64,000 bases of DNA from Actinomycetes bacterium (GTDB lineage: Bacteria > Actinomycetota > Actinomycetes > Mycobacteriales > Mycobacteriaceae). Shown here in pieces: positions 16,801 through 26,100 of this stretch. Made by a program: the position numbers and the translations under genes. Where the stretch lies: positions 1 through 64,000 of the forward strand of contig JAEZZR010000017.1 in the NCBI GenBank assembly GCA_023418505.1, read 5' to 3'. Under the pieces are notes generated by a model that was not told where the DNA came from, made no database searches, and saw nothing but the letters and a program-made list of their open reading frames with translations. The first letter of the stretch is position 1. Each line of letters begins with the position of its first letter.

Positions 16801-18673
16801 CCAGGCAATAGTTCGGGCTTGCTACCTGAGTACTATCCACCTGCAGGCGATTCGGCGCATCACCTTTGCCCATCACAATGCGCACTGGGATCAGGAACAA
16901 AGGTGCGCGTTGCCCGTCGTCAAGCCTCATCGCACCTAACGTGAGATACAGACACGAAGTGCCAGTTTCCTCCAGCAGGGTCTTCGCCTTGCGGAACAAC
17001 TTGCGGAACCGAGATTTATACGCCTGATCCGTCACGTTTACGTACAGGCGATTGCGGTCGCTGAGCTCTGCGGTAACGGCGTCCGGATCTACCTGCCCGA
17101 TCGAATAGATACCTTGCAAACGACGGTTGGTGCTGACGTCTTCCTTCGAGTGCAAGGACAGCTGCTCGTTGGAATGGATCTTGTCATCCAATACCGGCAA
17201 TCCGCTGGCCGGGAAGAGCAGATCAAGCACATCCGCACTGGGACGTAGATTCAGTAGACGATTACGCTTGCTGAGATCCAGCAACTCAGCTTTCCAACGC
17301 TGGATACGTACCGGCGAAGAATCCGAGGTATCGAGGTTCTTTGCTTCGGCCTGGCCTTGCTGGTGCTTGCTGCTGAAGCGATCCAAAATCGAAGTATCGC
17401 GCGCTGCACTGATTTCGGTGGTGCCTAACGCGGCGGATTGCGGGTCGTCACCAGCGCCAGCAGGTGCATCCCCAGTTACGCCGTAAGTATCTCGCTCCCA
17501 CGGCATGATCAGCGGACGAATTCCTTCTCGCCGAGCATCAACTACTCCGACGATTCCGTTTATTTTCTCGTAGTACGTGTGATTTTCTCCGGACTCCACC
17601 GCCTCTTCAAAAGAAGCTGGGCTGATGAACTCCACGTCAATCGGCATAATCAACCGAGCCGCCATGTAATTCATCGCCTCGCGGGGATCCATAATTACTG
17701 GCACGCGCAAAAGCGCTGGCTCCAGCATTAGACCAACAACTGCATGGTTGCGAGTAATGATAACCACCGGATGCAGATCGCATTGTTCTAACACCGCAGC
17801 GTAAAGCAGCGCCAAATCTATGCAGGTGCCAAAACGGTGCTGTAGCACTTCACTATTGGTTCGTATCGCTTGAGAGGCTCCAATGAGCGGGTGGGGTGGC
17901 GCAATATAGCGGATATTCTGACGCTGTAAAGCCAAGTACGCTGCTTTGGCTATCGCAATCGCGTCGTCGGTTCCCTTCTGATAGCCATATAAGCCGCCGT
18001 CGCCAGTTAGCTCCTTCAGCAGATCCGACGTATCGCTGAGCACCGAAAGCAACTCTGGATCGGATGGGCGAATAAACGACACAAACGATTGGAAATACGC
18101 TGGATCCACGCGCGCCATGTTCGGCGGGAGTAACTCTAATTCCTCTTCGCTTTCGACGGTCTCCCCGTCGGCAGGATCGCCAGGCTCTACCCTCACTCGC
18201 AACGGCACGTCTTCAACTTCGTGCAGATTTTCCAATAGCTCTGGGCGAATCCGAGATTGCCGGGCATCAACCCCTACGATCTCGCCATTTCGGTGCTCCG
18301 ATAGTTCGAGGGAAAAATTCGCATCAAATAACGGCGCCCGGTTGAAGTGCGCGTTCAGGTTGAGTTTTACACTATGTGCCTTACGACGTTTTTTCAGCTC
18401 TTCATAACGCTTACCCTCATCAGAATCCTTGGCAGCGCGAGAGAGTTCATCTAGCTCAACGCCGGTTTCCGGATCTACTCGGAAAATTTCTAGAGCATGC
18501 ACCACCGGAATCCGGTTCTTAGATAGCGCGTAGTTCGCTACTCGCAGGTAATAAACACGTACCACGGTCTGAGAGAACTGATATTCCAAAGTATCGAAAT
18601 ACAGTGGGCGCTCGTACAAAGCCATCTTCTTCGGGCCATCCTTATTCAAAGGGGAAGTCGATTGAAGCATCAA
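10892..18673 (-). CDS. Giant DUF4011-type SF1 helicase with nuclease, exonuclease and BRCT
   Basis: 2593 residues. Regions in order: transglutaminase-like (GTCIDLALLYAAVLE ... NHAVVG, ~290-335); DUF4011 entry (RWKAELLDLSKRNRLLNLRP, ~455); SF1 helicase with Walker A GPPGTGKS near 760 and DEAS Walker B near 1440, then motifs V-VI (VAITRARTTVVVF); MTES_1575/Vsr-like nuclease region (~1760-1860, FRIDIVARPHN ... LLDGPSWAEW); Ala/Glu-rich linker; DUF3320 (~2000-2090); complete DEDDh exonuclease (DVETTG near 2171, HNASFDCRM, HSALDDAEAT); TerB-like helical region; C-terminal BRCT (ITFTGATEVPRK to end). DUF4011/DUF3320 helicases occur in phage-defence genes such as Hhe (known). The added DEDDh-TerB-BRCT tail is unusual. 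Probably acts on DNA ends or foreign DNA. Start uncertain: 18673 (TTG), 18670 or 18625 (ATG). Confidence 0.85.
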   Translation of the reverse strand: MMLQSTSPLNKDGPKKMALYERPLYFDTLEYQFSQTVVRVYYLRVANYALSKNRIPVVHALEIFRVDPETGVELDELSRAAKDSDEGKRYEELKKRRKAHSVKLNLNAHFNRAPLFDANFSLELSEHRNGEIVGVDARQSRIRPELLENLHEVEDVPLRVRVEPGDPADGETVESEEELELLPPNMARVDPAYFQSFVSFIRPSDPELLSVLSDTSDLLKELTGDGGLYGYQKGTDDAIAIAKAAYLALQRQNIRYIAPPHPLIGASQAIRTNSEVLQHRFGTCIDLALLYAAVLEQCDLHPVVIITRNHAVVGLMLEPALLRVPVIMDPREAMNYMAARLIMPIDVEFISPASFEEAVESGENHTYYEKINGIVGVVDARREGIRPLIMPWERDTYGVTGDAPAGAGDDPQSAALGTTEISAARDTSILDRFSSKHQQGQAEAKNLDTSDSSPVRIQRWKAELLDLSKRNRLLNLRPSADVLDLLFPASGLPVLDDKIHSNEQLSLHSKEDVSTNRRLQGIYSIGQVDPDAVTAELSDRNRLYVNVTDQAYKSRFRKLFRKAKTLLEETGTSCLYLTLGAMRLDDGQRAPLFLIPVRIVMGKGDAPNRLQVDSTQVASPNYCLVEYLKQKHNLTIEALSSPCLDEAGLDIDYAFEHISRALVDAELPFVVTEESTLAIARFTTYGMWKDLEQSYEDFMDSPVFHHLTLKAGQSFVDPAGDADLRDIDFDESSLALPIAADGAQMRAIAAAGQGRSFVLEGPPGTGKSQTITNLIAHCLDLGKTVLFVAEKQAALQVVKRRLHAAGLSNFTLDLHGSDLKPAEIRRQIRNAIDAEVHYDQTTWDTAVARFKAAMAPLKEYPQQVHSVNSVGYSLWSAASTLIDLGPDVTAPIPQRFITDNRGLNVEDLKDAARGLTLRVAQTDEQSRHTWSGLGAELGGNDLERSQAWQELDQAYRTIVSDDQLRAALLAMASPAKLQAQVAVLEEAADGSWPVVEQLREVPNRIAEMDALAAEIRSFVEGYGFQRSIFTPSFLSNGDIDQLQQVADAAEGGVFGKKKRRQQYFQQLQVATNQQVWGDLERDPMFGPDRIRPLLEQVRAARHTEAQLNQRIATVTGSAEFANCSVFDSSILQRMYQHRENLRQQHEAYQAMPELVGAIASGAMSKRDVIAVLVHAADAWQRWCAALGMDAEANDFQFWFDRHEAWATSLEEHGFGVIAEVHNFTRYSQPLEQAGLGQLVQDISAGRFNSSTIDMALLRGIANAALDERILATGLASFNRENKQAELNALNDAIAKLREEAKIALPARLLQRRPFTPGRLDASTAELRRALDAKRNVRSFRSLLEQYGDEIMAVAPCFLVSPSSLADYVSPASVKFDVVVFDEASQVTVDQAVGALGRGRSAVIVGDDKQMPPTRVGKANLQTDEDLEDAVEAAGVGAGVGAGAGAEDDATFNMAGVGDMESILTECAESGLPRIRLNWHYRSQDEALIAFSNYRYYEGDLASLPAPGHLTTAGLYFRRVDGQFIRDAKDRELVAKAESAKAAAVETSESGTKRNSKVALRTNPVEARAIVEEITRRVNDPLTAQESIGVVTFNIQQRDLILDLLEESTDPLVTAALERLDDPIFVKNLENVQGDERDTILFSASFSKRPDGDRLPLNFGPLTAQGGERRLNVAITRARTTVVVFASFDPRDIDLSRTSNQGMADLREYLLLAESQSAAGTSEGSSEGTSALAPNRANQLAVSIDADRVRDTIAEDLAAMGWHVETNYGLSTFRIDIVARPHNDSRWHCAILLDGPSWAEWETVADRDLTPGLLSTLMHWVRVERLWLPDFIGDREDMIQRLHHALLAAGQEIAADDARRRELNEARQASLERMREQGKQRREAQQAAREEAVAEQADADGDAPVDEVAAQQRAAELLSDGLDDGARVAADVAAEPADEVEAVSWNAEPEVDPAAAVAGGAAVAGAAAAENATFVMSVEHTEITPQILGEPEDLTAGVSDETVQKIQQLIEQITETSAPIELQRLRISIVQHFGFKRTGKKLVEIVDQVIPKQLIHTEADGGAFVWADGVAPDSWRTYRTFPKPRAAEISLHEIAVALWAAWTNLDLPEPLGTSTDQLSEESRNELILAAADLLGFRRKSELLKKRIGDAIPLLDSLAQAYQSGETVSAKPVFAVLDVETTGFSTSDRILELGVVLADASGAVVERWDTLLNPNRHFDNEDVHGIYPQDLVGAPTFEQVAPELLRLLDGTILVAHNASFDCRMLSQEFARAGIEASATELLGSSVCTMRLTSLNYPAAGKKLDKVLDYFGLQNSQAHSALDDAEATAKLLQRLLADSALRESVLNHHSCNCGEVGAGAGARAGAVTGAATSDPVTVQLVHRSDLAPKDGTNATGALSWLNSLAESLPADHDPDLDEYISELDKAMVDCHLSATESKTLHEIAQRNGLRASDVQQVHRNYVRRLAVLALADRIVTDDERRQLNQAAEILNVPLAEVDQLLAEVDVTGAEEEVQQLVLEPGQRITFTGATEVPRKVWEERAKAAGLTVAGMAKAGVALVAANPDSTSGKARRARELGIPVITESYFATLLRALEER

Positions 18674-18742
18674 TCGAAAACAATGCTTTTGCAGTTATTT
18701 TAATCCCCAAAGGTCAGGCTGAGCTACATCAATGCGGCCGTG

Positions 18743-18915
18743 AAGTGGAACAGCTTCTAAACAGCGTGACATGCAAGCTTGTGCTAGGGTTACGACTATT
18801 AGATCCCCGGTCAGGCCTCTTACCTTTGGGTAACGCACAAATGACCGGGGCCAAAATTTTTCCGGGGTGCCACGATCCATCGAGAGCCTCTTTTTAGAAC
18901 CATTTTGCTTACGCC
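18743..18915 (+). pseudogene. Decayed fragment of a second abi gene
   Basis: Pieces of this gap align by eye with the intact abi gene downstream, in the same order and strand. 18743-18787 resembles 19103-19147 (shared ACAGCT.CTAAA and CGTG.CAT.CAAGCT); 18771-18786 resembles 19313-19328 (GCAAGCTTGTGCT identical); 18876-18915 resembles 19337-19376 at roughly 78% (ATCGAG, GGAACCA/AGAACCA, TTTGCTT). The middle of the gene is missing and a 69-bp repeat sits inside. No open frame survives. Confidence 0.6.
18801..18869 (+). repeat. 69-bp structured repeat, copy 1
   Basis: Contains a perfect outer inverted repeat CCCCGGTCA/TGACCGGGG and an inner hairpin TTACC-TTTG-GGTAA, followed by CCAAAATTTTT. It differs from copy 2 at four positions. 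It lies inside the abi remnant. Confidence 0.85.
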
Positions 18916-19001
18916 TAATGGAGCCTCTGCCCGTTACGCATCGACAGTTGGCGCACTGCCTATTGCATACCTAAATGTGATGCACTACGATAGCGAGTGA
19001 T

Positions 19002-19070
19002 AGATCCCCGGTCAGGCCTCTTCCCTTTGGGTAACGCACAAATGGCCGGGGCCAAAATTTGTTCGGGGTG
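19002..19070 (+). repeat. 69-bp structured repeat, copy 2
   Basis: Second copy, 201 bases downstream of the first, ending 8 bases before the abi start codon, so it forms the abi leader or promoter region. The outer stem has one mismatch (CCCCGGTCA/TGGCCGGGG) and the inner hairpin is weaker. The fold may affect abi expression. Confidence 0.85.
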
Positions 19071-19078
19071 GGGTTCGA

Positions 19079-20047
19079 ATGGCCAAAGATTGGCGAAATT
19101 TCGAGGAGCAAGCACAGCTCCTAAAGCAACGTGGCATACAAGCTGACAGCACTGCCGAGATTGCACGTTTCCTCAGAAAAGTAAATTACTATCGTTTTTC
19201 AGGATACTTTCGTTATTGGCAGCAAGATCCGGCGAACGGTGAAAACAGGTTTTTCCGCGGAACAGCTTTCGACGATTTAAAACGCTTGTACGATGCCGAA
19301 CACGTATTTACGCAAGCTTGTGCTGGGATGCTCCATGCCATCGAGGTCCTTCTTCGGAACCAATTTGCTTTCGCTTACAGCAAACATTTCGGCACTACAG
19401 GCGCATTCACGCTCGGTGAAGGATTCACCCAATCACCGAACCCTAAAGAGCTACGCGTAGAACAATACGTCTTACGCGACTTGGATAGAAGCAAAGAGAA
19501 ATTCGTAACCCACTACCGCCCCAAAGCTACAGCTAGAAATTCCAAAGGAGCGTGTACGTACGAGCACATGCCAATCTGGGCTGCAGTCGAAGCGTTTACT
19601 TTTGGTACTTTGTCGCGGCTCATAGAAGCATCGGGTGATTCAGGCGTCCTAGATACGATGGCTGAAGAAATGAAGATTTCGCGCCGGTATCTCCCCGGGC
19701 AAGTCCGATCATTCGTTTACCTTCGTAATCGGATTGCGCACTGCTCACGGGTATGGAATCACCTTGTGCTGGAAAAGCCGGGAATGAATCGCAATGTACA
19801 AAGAAGAGCTCAAAAGTCCTATCGCAACTTCGCAGATAATTCTGTCTACAAGATTTGTGTCGCTCTAAGCGATGTTGCTTCAAAGACGGACATAGCCGAC
19901 AACTGGTTGGGCAACACGATAGAACCGATTCTCCAATCAAACAAGCTGCTAGCAGCTGGTATTACGCACCCGGCTAAATATGGAGATCTAAACTCGGAGT
20001 TCTATACGGTACTCCAGCAACACTTGGCGCAACACTTAGCCAAGTAG
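19079..20047 (+). CDS. Abi-family (AbiD/F-like, HEPN) abortive-infection protein
   Basis: 322 residues. The N-terminal half has the Abi_2 signature: QAQLLKQRGI, RFLRKVNYYRFSGYFRYW, then LYDAEHVFTQACAGMLHAIEVLLRNQFA. A HEPN-type ribonuclease motif appears as LRNRIAHCS near residues 215-222 (R-N-x-I-x-H). Members of this family stop phage infection by harming the infected cell, probably by RNA cleavage (known for relatives; inferred here). It is divergent from the giant helicase and preceded by an abi remnant and two structured repeats, so this is a small defence locus. GGGGTGGGG-like sequence ahead of the ATG is a poor ribosome site. Base composition is lower in GC than the neighbours, which suits transfer. 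Confidence 0.85.
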   Translation: MAKDWRNFEEQAQLLKQRGIQADSTAEIARFLRKVNYYRFSGYFRYWQQDPANGENRFFRGTAFDDLKRLYDAEHVFTQACAGMLHAIEVLLRNQFAFAYSKHFGTTGAFTLGEGFTQSPNPKELRVEQYVLRDLDRSKEKFVTHYRPKATARNSKGACTYEHMPIWAAVEAFTFGTLSRLIEASGDSGVLDTMAEEMKISRRYLPGQVRSFVYLRNRIAHCSRVWNHLVLEKPGMNRNVQRRAQKSYRNFADNSVYKICVALSDVASKTDIADNWLGNTIEPILQSNKLLAAGITHPAKYGDLNSEFYTVLQQHLAQHLAK

Positions 20048-20074
20048 CAAGGATTAGCCGACATAAAAAGAAAA

Positions 20075-20098
20075 GGCAGTGGGATCATTCCCACTGCC
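20075..20098. terminator. Bidirectional rho-independent terminator
   Basis: Perfect 10-bp stem GGCAGTGGGA-TCAT-TCCCACTGCC with A-rich sequence before and TTTCC after. It serves the convergent abi and surface-protein genes. Confidence 0.9.
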
Positions 20099-20116
20099 TT
20101 TCCTCAAGCGCGCCCT

Positions 20117-23100
20117 TTACTCAGATGCGGATTCTTTCGCATCTGGGCGGCGACGCCACCACATCATGCCAGCGCCTGCGGCACCCAGTGCCAAAGCAGC
20201 TAGCAATAGAGTCTTGGCGTCAACACCGGTGCGGGCTAGACCGCGACCAATCTTGGAGTCGTTGGTCTTATCCGCTGCGGACTTCGCCGATCCGGATCCA
20301 CTGGAAGAGCCAGAGCCCTTACCGCTGGAAGAACCGGAACCGGATTCCTTACCGGATCCGCCATCGCGGCCATCCGAACCATCCCGTCCGTCACGACCAT
20401 CGCGGCCATCCGAACCGTCACGTCCGTCCGAACCGTCACGTCCATCGCGTCCATCGTCCCCGTCATCGCTCCCGAAGTCTGGCAGCCATGGCCACCATGG
20501 CCATTCAGGGAACAGTGGCAGGTCGTCGAATGGACGTACCTTGATGGTCTTGGTGGATTCGTTGGATTCCACGGTCTCGCCTTGTGGCGATTCACCGGTA
20601 GCCGTCGCAGTGTTTACCGCCTTGCCTTCCTTCGCTTCCTGCTCTGTGATGCGGTAGCGGCCGGAAGTACATACGGTGTCTTCACCAGGCTCCAGTTCAG
20701 TACGCCGACAGTTGATCTTCACGCCGGCTTCTTCCAACTTTGGATCAACGATAGTCACGTTGGTCAGGTTGGTATCGCCGGTGTTGGTCACCGTGAATTC
20801 GTAGCGTACTCGGTCGCGGTCGTAGTAAACCGGACGCTCGTTCTTTACGCTCTTTTCCACGGTAATGCCGGTACGGCTAGAGACGGTCACCCGGGCGTCG
20901 TCGGAAGCTTCTTCCGCCTTAGCCTTGCGGTACTTGCCATTGGCAGTCACCGTGTTGGTGATGTCTTCGCCGGAACCAGTCTGATCCGCAGTTACCTCTT
21001 CGGTAGCCGTGCAGGTGTGGCTTTCGCCTACGCCAAGCGTGCCGTCGCCAGACAAGAACGCATCATTATCGCAACGGATCTCGCCGCCACGCTTCACGAT
21101 GTCCTTGTCCTCTACCTTCACACCTTCCAATGGCACCAGGCCAGAGTTAATGACCTCGATGGTGTAGGTGATCTGGTCACCTGGGCGGACCGGACCTTCA
21201 GTGCTTGGGGTCTTCACGACGGTAACAGCAGGCTTTCCGGTGGTGAACTTCGCTTCCGATTCCTCGGACTCTACCGTCACACCGGTGACCTTCGACATGT
21301 CCTCGTTCGAGACATTACGCACTGGGGTGGTACCAGTAACCACGGCCACGTTGTTTACCGTGCCCGCTGCTACGTCGCCAGCTGTGACTACCAAAGGCGC
21401 GGTGGAACCACAGGTGATGGTCTCCCCTGGTGCCAAGGTGGTCTTCGGGCAAGCCACACCGATACCGCGCTCGGCGAGCATCGGATCGACTACTTCCAGG
21501 CCTTCCACGGTGACGCTGCCAACGTTGGCAACCAGGAAGTCGTAGTAAACCTCGTCGCCTTCCACGTAGATGTCACGTGGGTCGCGAATCTGCTTGACTA
21601 GGGCGATCTCTGCGTCGTCGGCTAGCGGAGTGGTCACTCGAGCGTAAACCGGAGTGAGCTTCTTCGAACCGAACTCGGCAGTAGCGGCAGCGGTGTTGTC
21701 GATGCGGGTCAACGAATCAGCGTTTTCCTGCGTGACCGTCACAATCGCCGTGCAGGTGGTGGATTCACCGATCTGCAGGGTTGGACCTTCACCTGGGCCG
21801 TAGATGGAGCCATCGTCGCAGCGCACTACGGCGTCGAATTCTTCCAGCATTGGGTCAATTAGCTTGACGTTCTTTGCCGGAGTCGTGCCGTCGTTCGTCA
21901 CGGTGATGGTGTACTCGATCTTGTCGCCGGCTTTCAGACCTGCGATATCTTCCGCGGTGAGTTCATCATCGCGGGAAGCATCGGCATCGGCGCCAGCATC
22001 TGCGTCGCCAGCCTCATCCCGATCTGCACTGGTACGAGGGCTGCGTGGCTGAGTGACCTCAACCTCTTCCTCGTCCACTACCTCGCGGGTGGAGGTGCCG
22101 GTTTCTACCACTTCGTTGTACTCGGTGCGCTCGACGGTGCGCGGTTCGCCGATTGGCTCGCCGTCTTCGTCGAGTTCTGCGTCTTCCACTTCGGTAACCA
22201 CAGTGGTTTCCGTGCGCGTGGTTTCTACAGGTACTTCCTCGGTGCGCGTGGTGCGGGAGGTGCTTGTCGACGTTTCAACCTCGTCGCTGGCGTCATCTTC
22301 GGAAGTCGTCGTAGTCGTAGTAGTGGTTTCTTCCGCGGAGTCTTCGACGTGACGCTTTGCCACCTTCGAGATGCTAATCCGCGGCTGGCCGGTAGATACC
22401 GTCACCTTAGAGGTGTGCGAGACACGATCTTCGCGATCGGTATCCTCGTCCTGGCCAGGGGTCAGACCGTAAACCGTAGCTTCGTTTTCAATCTGCTGCG
22501 CATCTGCATCCGCACCAGTGACTTCGTAAGCCTTATCGGTTTCGTGGGTGCACTCCATCGATTCACCTGGAGCCAACGGGCGGTCTTCGCAGACCACGGC
22601 GTTGCGATCCAATAGTGGGTCGTCGATTTCGATGCCGTGCAAGGTTACGTCACCCACGTTGGTAACGCGGAAGCTGAACAGTACCTTGTCACCTTCAGTG
22701 AACAGATCTTCGTTGGAAGCAATTCCCTTTTCCAGCTCGATCTGGGCGCGGCTAGTTGGGGTGACCACTGCCGAGTCCGAATCGGTTACCGATGGAGCAT
22801 TACGCGTCTGGCCTGTAGCGGTTGCGGTGTTCACAATCGATTCTTGGGCGTCCACTTCTTCCTGCGTGACCGTCTTCGAACCTTCACAGACGATGGACTG
22901 ATGCATTGGCAGATTCGCCACACCAGCAACCGCGTCGGTACAGCTCAACGCACCACCGAGCATCGGATCATCCACACGCACGTTGGTCAGATCCGTAGCA
23001 CCGGTGTTGGTGATCGTGATGCGGTAGTTCACTGTATCGCCGGCCTTCAGGTTCTCTGAAGGTTCAGCGGTCTTTTCTACCTGGATACCTGGAGCAACCG

Positions 23101-26100
23101 CAGGATCGACCACCACGTTGGAGTTCGCAGTTGGGTCTTCTACATCCTTGAAGTTCTCGTTTGGTGGTACCAGAGCAGAGGCGCTAGCGGCGTTTTCGAC
23201 CAAACCAGCCGTGACGTCGTCAGCTGTAACTCGGTACGGATCAGACACACAGGTCACCGTTTCACCTGGGGCTACCGGGCCTGCTGGGCACTGAACTGCC
23301 ACGCCTGCGTCTGCGAGCTTCGGATCGGTGATCGCTACATCGTGCAAGGTCACCTTGCCGGTGTTGGTCACGTCGAATTCGTAGAAGATCTCGTCGCCTT
23401 CTACCAGCAATTCGTGATCGTAGGTAGAGCGCTTGACGACGGCAATACCAGCCTCTTTAGTAGTCTCTACGCGAGCCGAGGCTTCCGGCGAGCTAGTGCG
23501 ATTATGGTAACCGCCGGTAGCACCCGCGGTGTTGATAATCGCGTCACCAGCATCCACATCTTCCTGCGTTACCGGAATGGAAGCCACACAGTTGATCTGC
23601 TCGCCTGGCATCAAAGTACCCAGCGAAGCGAATCCATCGCGCTGCTCACCATTTGGCAAAGTACAGGTCAGGTTAGCGCCACGATCCAGCAGCATTTGGT
23701 CGCGAATCGCAACGTTATGCATCGGCGTGGTGCCGTCGTTGGAAACCACGATGTCGTAGGTGATGATGTCGCCGGTAGCTAGGTTTTCCAGATCGGCATC
23801 GGAGCTAGCGCGCTTCTGAATGGTCAGTAGCGGCTCACCGGTTTGCACGATCTCGGTGGAGCTAGGCGATTCTACTTCGTCACCACGTGGATCATTGCCC
23901 TTGGCTACTGCAGTGTTTTCGAACTCTGCGGCAGCAGCATCGTCATCGGTGATGGTGTACACACCGGCACAGCTGGTCTTTTCACCCGGCTGCAGGGTGG
24001 TGGCATCACACTGGACGTCGGTGATCTTTGGATCATCGATCGTTAGATCGGTGATGGTGACGTTGCCGGAGTTGGTCACATCGAAGTGGTAGATCACATC
24101 GTCGGTAGCTGTCATTGGCAGCTGATCGGCGGCGACCTCTGCGGACTTCACCAATTCCAACCGTGGATCCGGTGCCGGCATGGTGATGCGAGCATCATCT
24201 TCATCCGAGACCTTGTCGCGGCGTGGATCGGAAGAACCGTCGTCGTTGCCACGGATTGGGCCTTCGCCGGTGACTTCAACGTTGTTGATCAACGTATCGC
24301 CGGTGTTCACTTCATCCTGAGTGACCTCATGGCTGAAGGCACAAACCACAGTCTGCCCTGGAGCCAACTGAGCATTCTCATCGAAAGTAAACGCAGTGCC
24401 GGTTGTGGCGTTAGCGTCGCCAGCTGCTGCAGCTATTGCAGCGTCGCCATCGACTAGCTGGCACGAAAGATCCGAGGTATCGCGGTCGCCGAAGTCGTCG
24501 TTAAGCTCCAAGTTGCTCAGAGTAACGTCGCCGGTGTTGGTGACCACGATGCGGAACGTGCCCTGGCTGCCTGCAGCAACTTCGGCTTCGTTGCCGTACT
24601 CGCCGCTATCGCCTGCAACGGTCTTTTCTACCGAAATCGCAGGGGTTGCCGCGTGTGGCGTAATCGAAGCGGAATCTTCTACTTCGTCGGTGCGCTCACC
24701 CTGACGGGTGGTGCCGGTAGCAGTGACAGTATTTTCCTGACGCTGCTGGGAATCAATGAAGCGCTGATCCGCGGTGAAGTCTGCCACGCAGGTAGCTACA
24801 CCACCTGGTACCAAGGTGTCGATAGTGGCAGGGTTTGCTACCTGGGACATATCGATGCCGGTGAGATCTTCACCCGTGACACAAGCCAAGTTCAGATCGG
24901 TGTATTCGAACTGATCAGTGACCGTGAGGTCGGTAAGCGTGACATTGCCCGTATTCGTCACAGTGACGGTATAGCGAGCATCATCGTTTAGACCAAGTTC
25001 TGCTTCATCTGCACCGTTGACCTTCTTTTCGATGGCCAATTCTGGGTTCGCAGATTCCACCGTGAAGTCCGCATTATCGCGGGCAGAGACCTGCTGGTCG
25101 TTGTAGGTGCCCGTGATTTCGGCTTCGTTGGTTAGCGGTTCTTGGCTATCGACGTCATCCTGCGTGACCTGGTAGGTCACCGTGCAGGTGTAGGTATCGC
25201 CGACCTCTAGGCGGGCGTTGCCCTCTAGGAGATCACCGCGATCGTTGACCTGTTCGCCGTTCTTATCGGAAATAGTGCAGGTCAGATTGAGGTCGCGCTC
25301 TGCCGCCCATTCGTCGGTGAGGCGCACGTCCGTCAATGGCACATTGCCATCGTTCATGCCTTCGATGGTGAAGGTAGCCGTCGCGCCTACGGTGCGAGCA
25401 GTTTCTGGATCATCTACAGACTTGGACAGCACAATCGATGGCTGAGCCTGAATAATCGCCGTATCCACATGCGGCACGTGGTTTTCTTCGACTGTGAACA
25501 GTCGAGTTTGTGCCGAGCGTGCCGTGAGGTTCGGGTTACCTGCATCCACGATATTTTCATCTGTAATATCGCTGGATTCACCTTCAGGTGCGAAGCCAAT
25601 GTTCTTGGCATCTTCTGGCAACTCGAAACGAACTGCGTATTCGCCTGGGCTGACACCCGTGAATTTGTAGGTGCCATCTGCACCCACAGTGGTGGTGCGT
25701 GGCTGGCCGAAGCGATCCAATACTGGTTCGCCATTGGCATTGACCAAGGTCACGGTGACGTTTTCGCCAGTGTATGGCGTGTCGGTGTGTTCAGTGGAAG
25801 TGCCGTAATCGTAGACAGTACCGCTAATAGTCGGTGCTACCCGGATGGACTGCTGATCACACTGACCTGGTGCACCAAAGCCGGTGCGTGCTTCGCAAGG
25901 CTCATAGTTGGATGGACCATCTTCGTCACCTGGGCGAGCAATGTTGGTGAGAGTGCCAGCAGCATCGTCCGTCACCCGCATCTTGATTAATGCGAATACT
26001 GGATCGTTGCCTACGGCACCTGGCTTCCAGACCACCTCGGAGGAGGCTGCGTTTTCGCTGCCTTCTTCGTTGGCGCCGTCGTTGCCGTTGCTGTCTTCAG

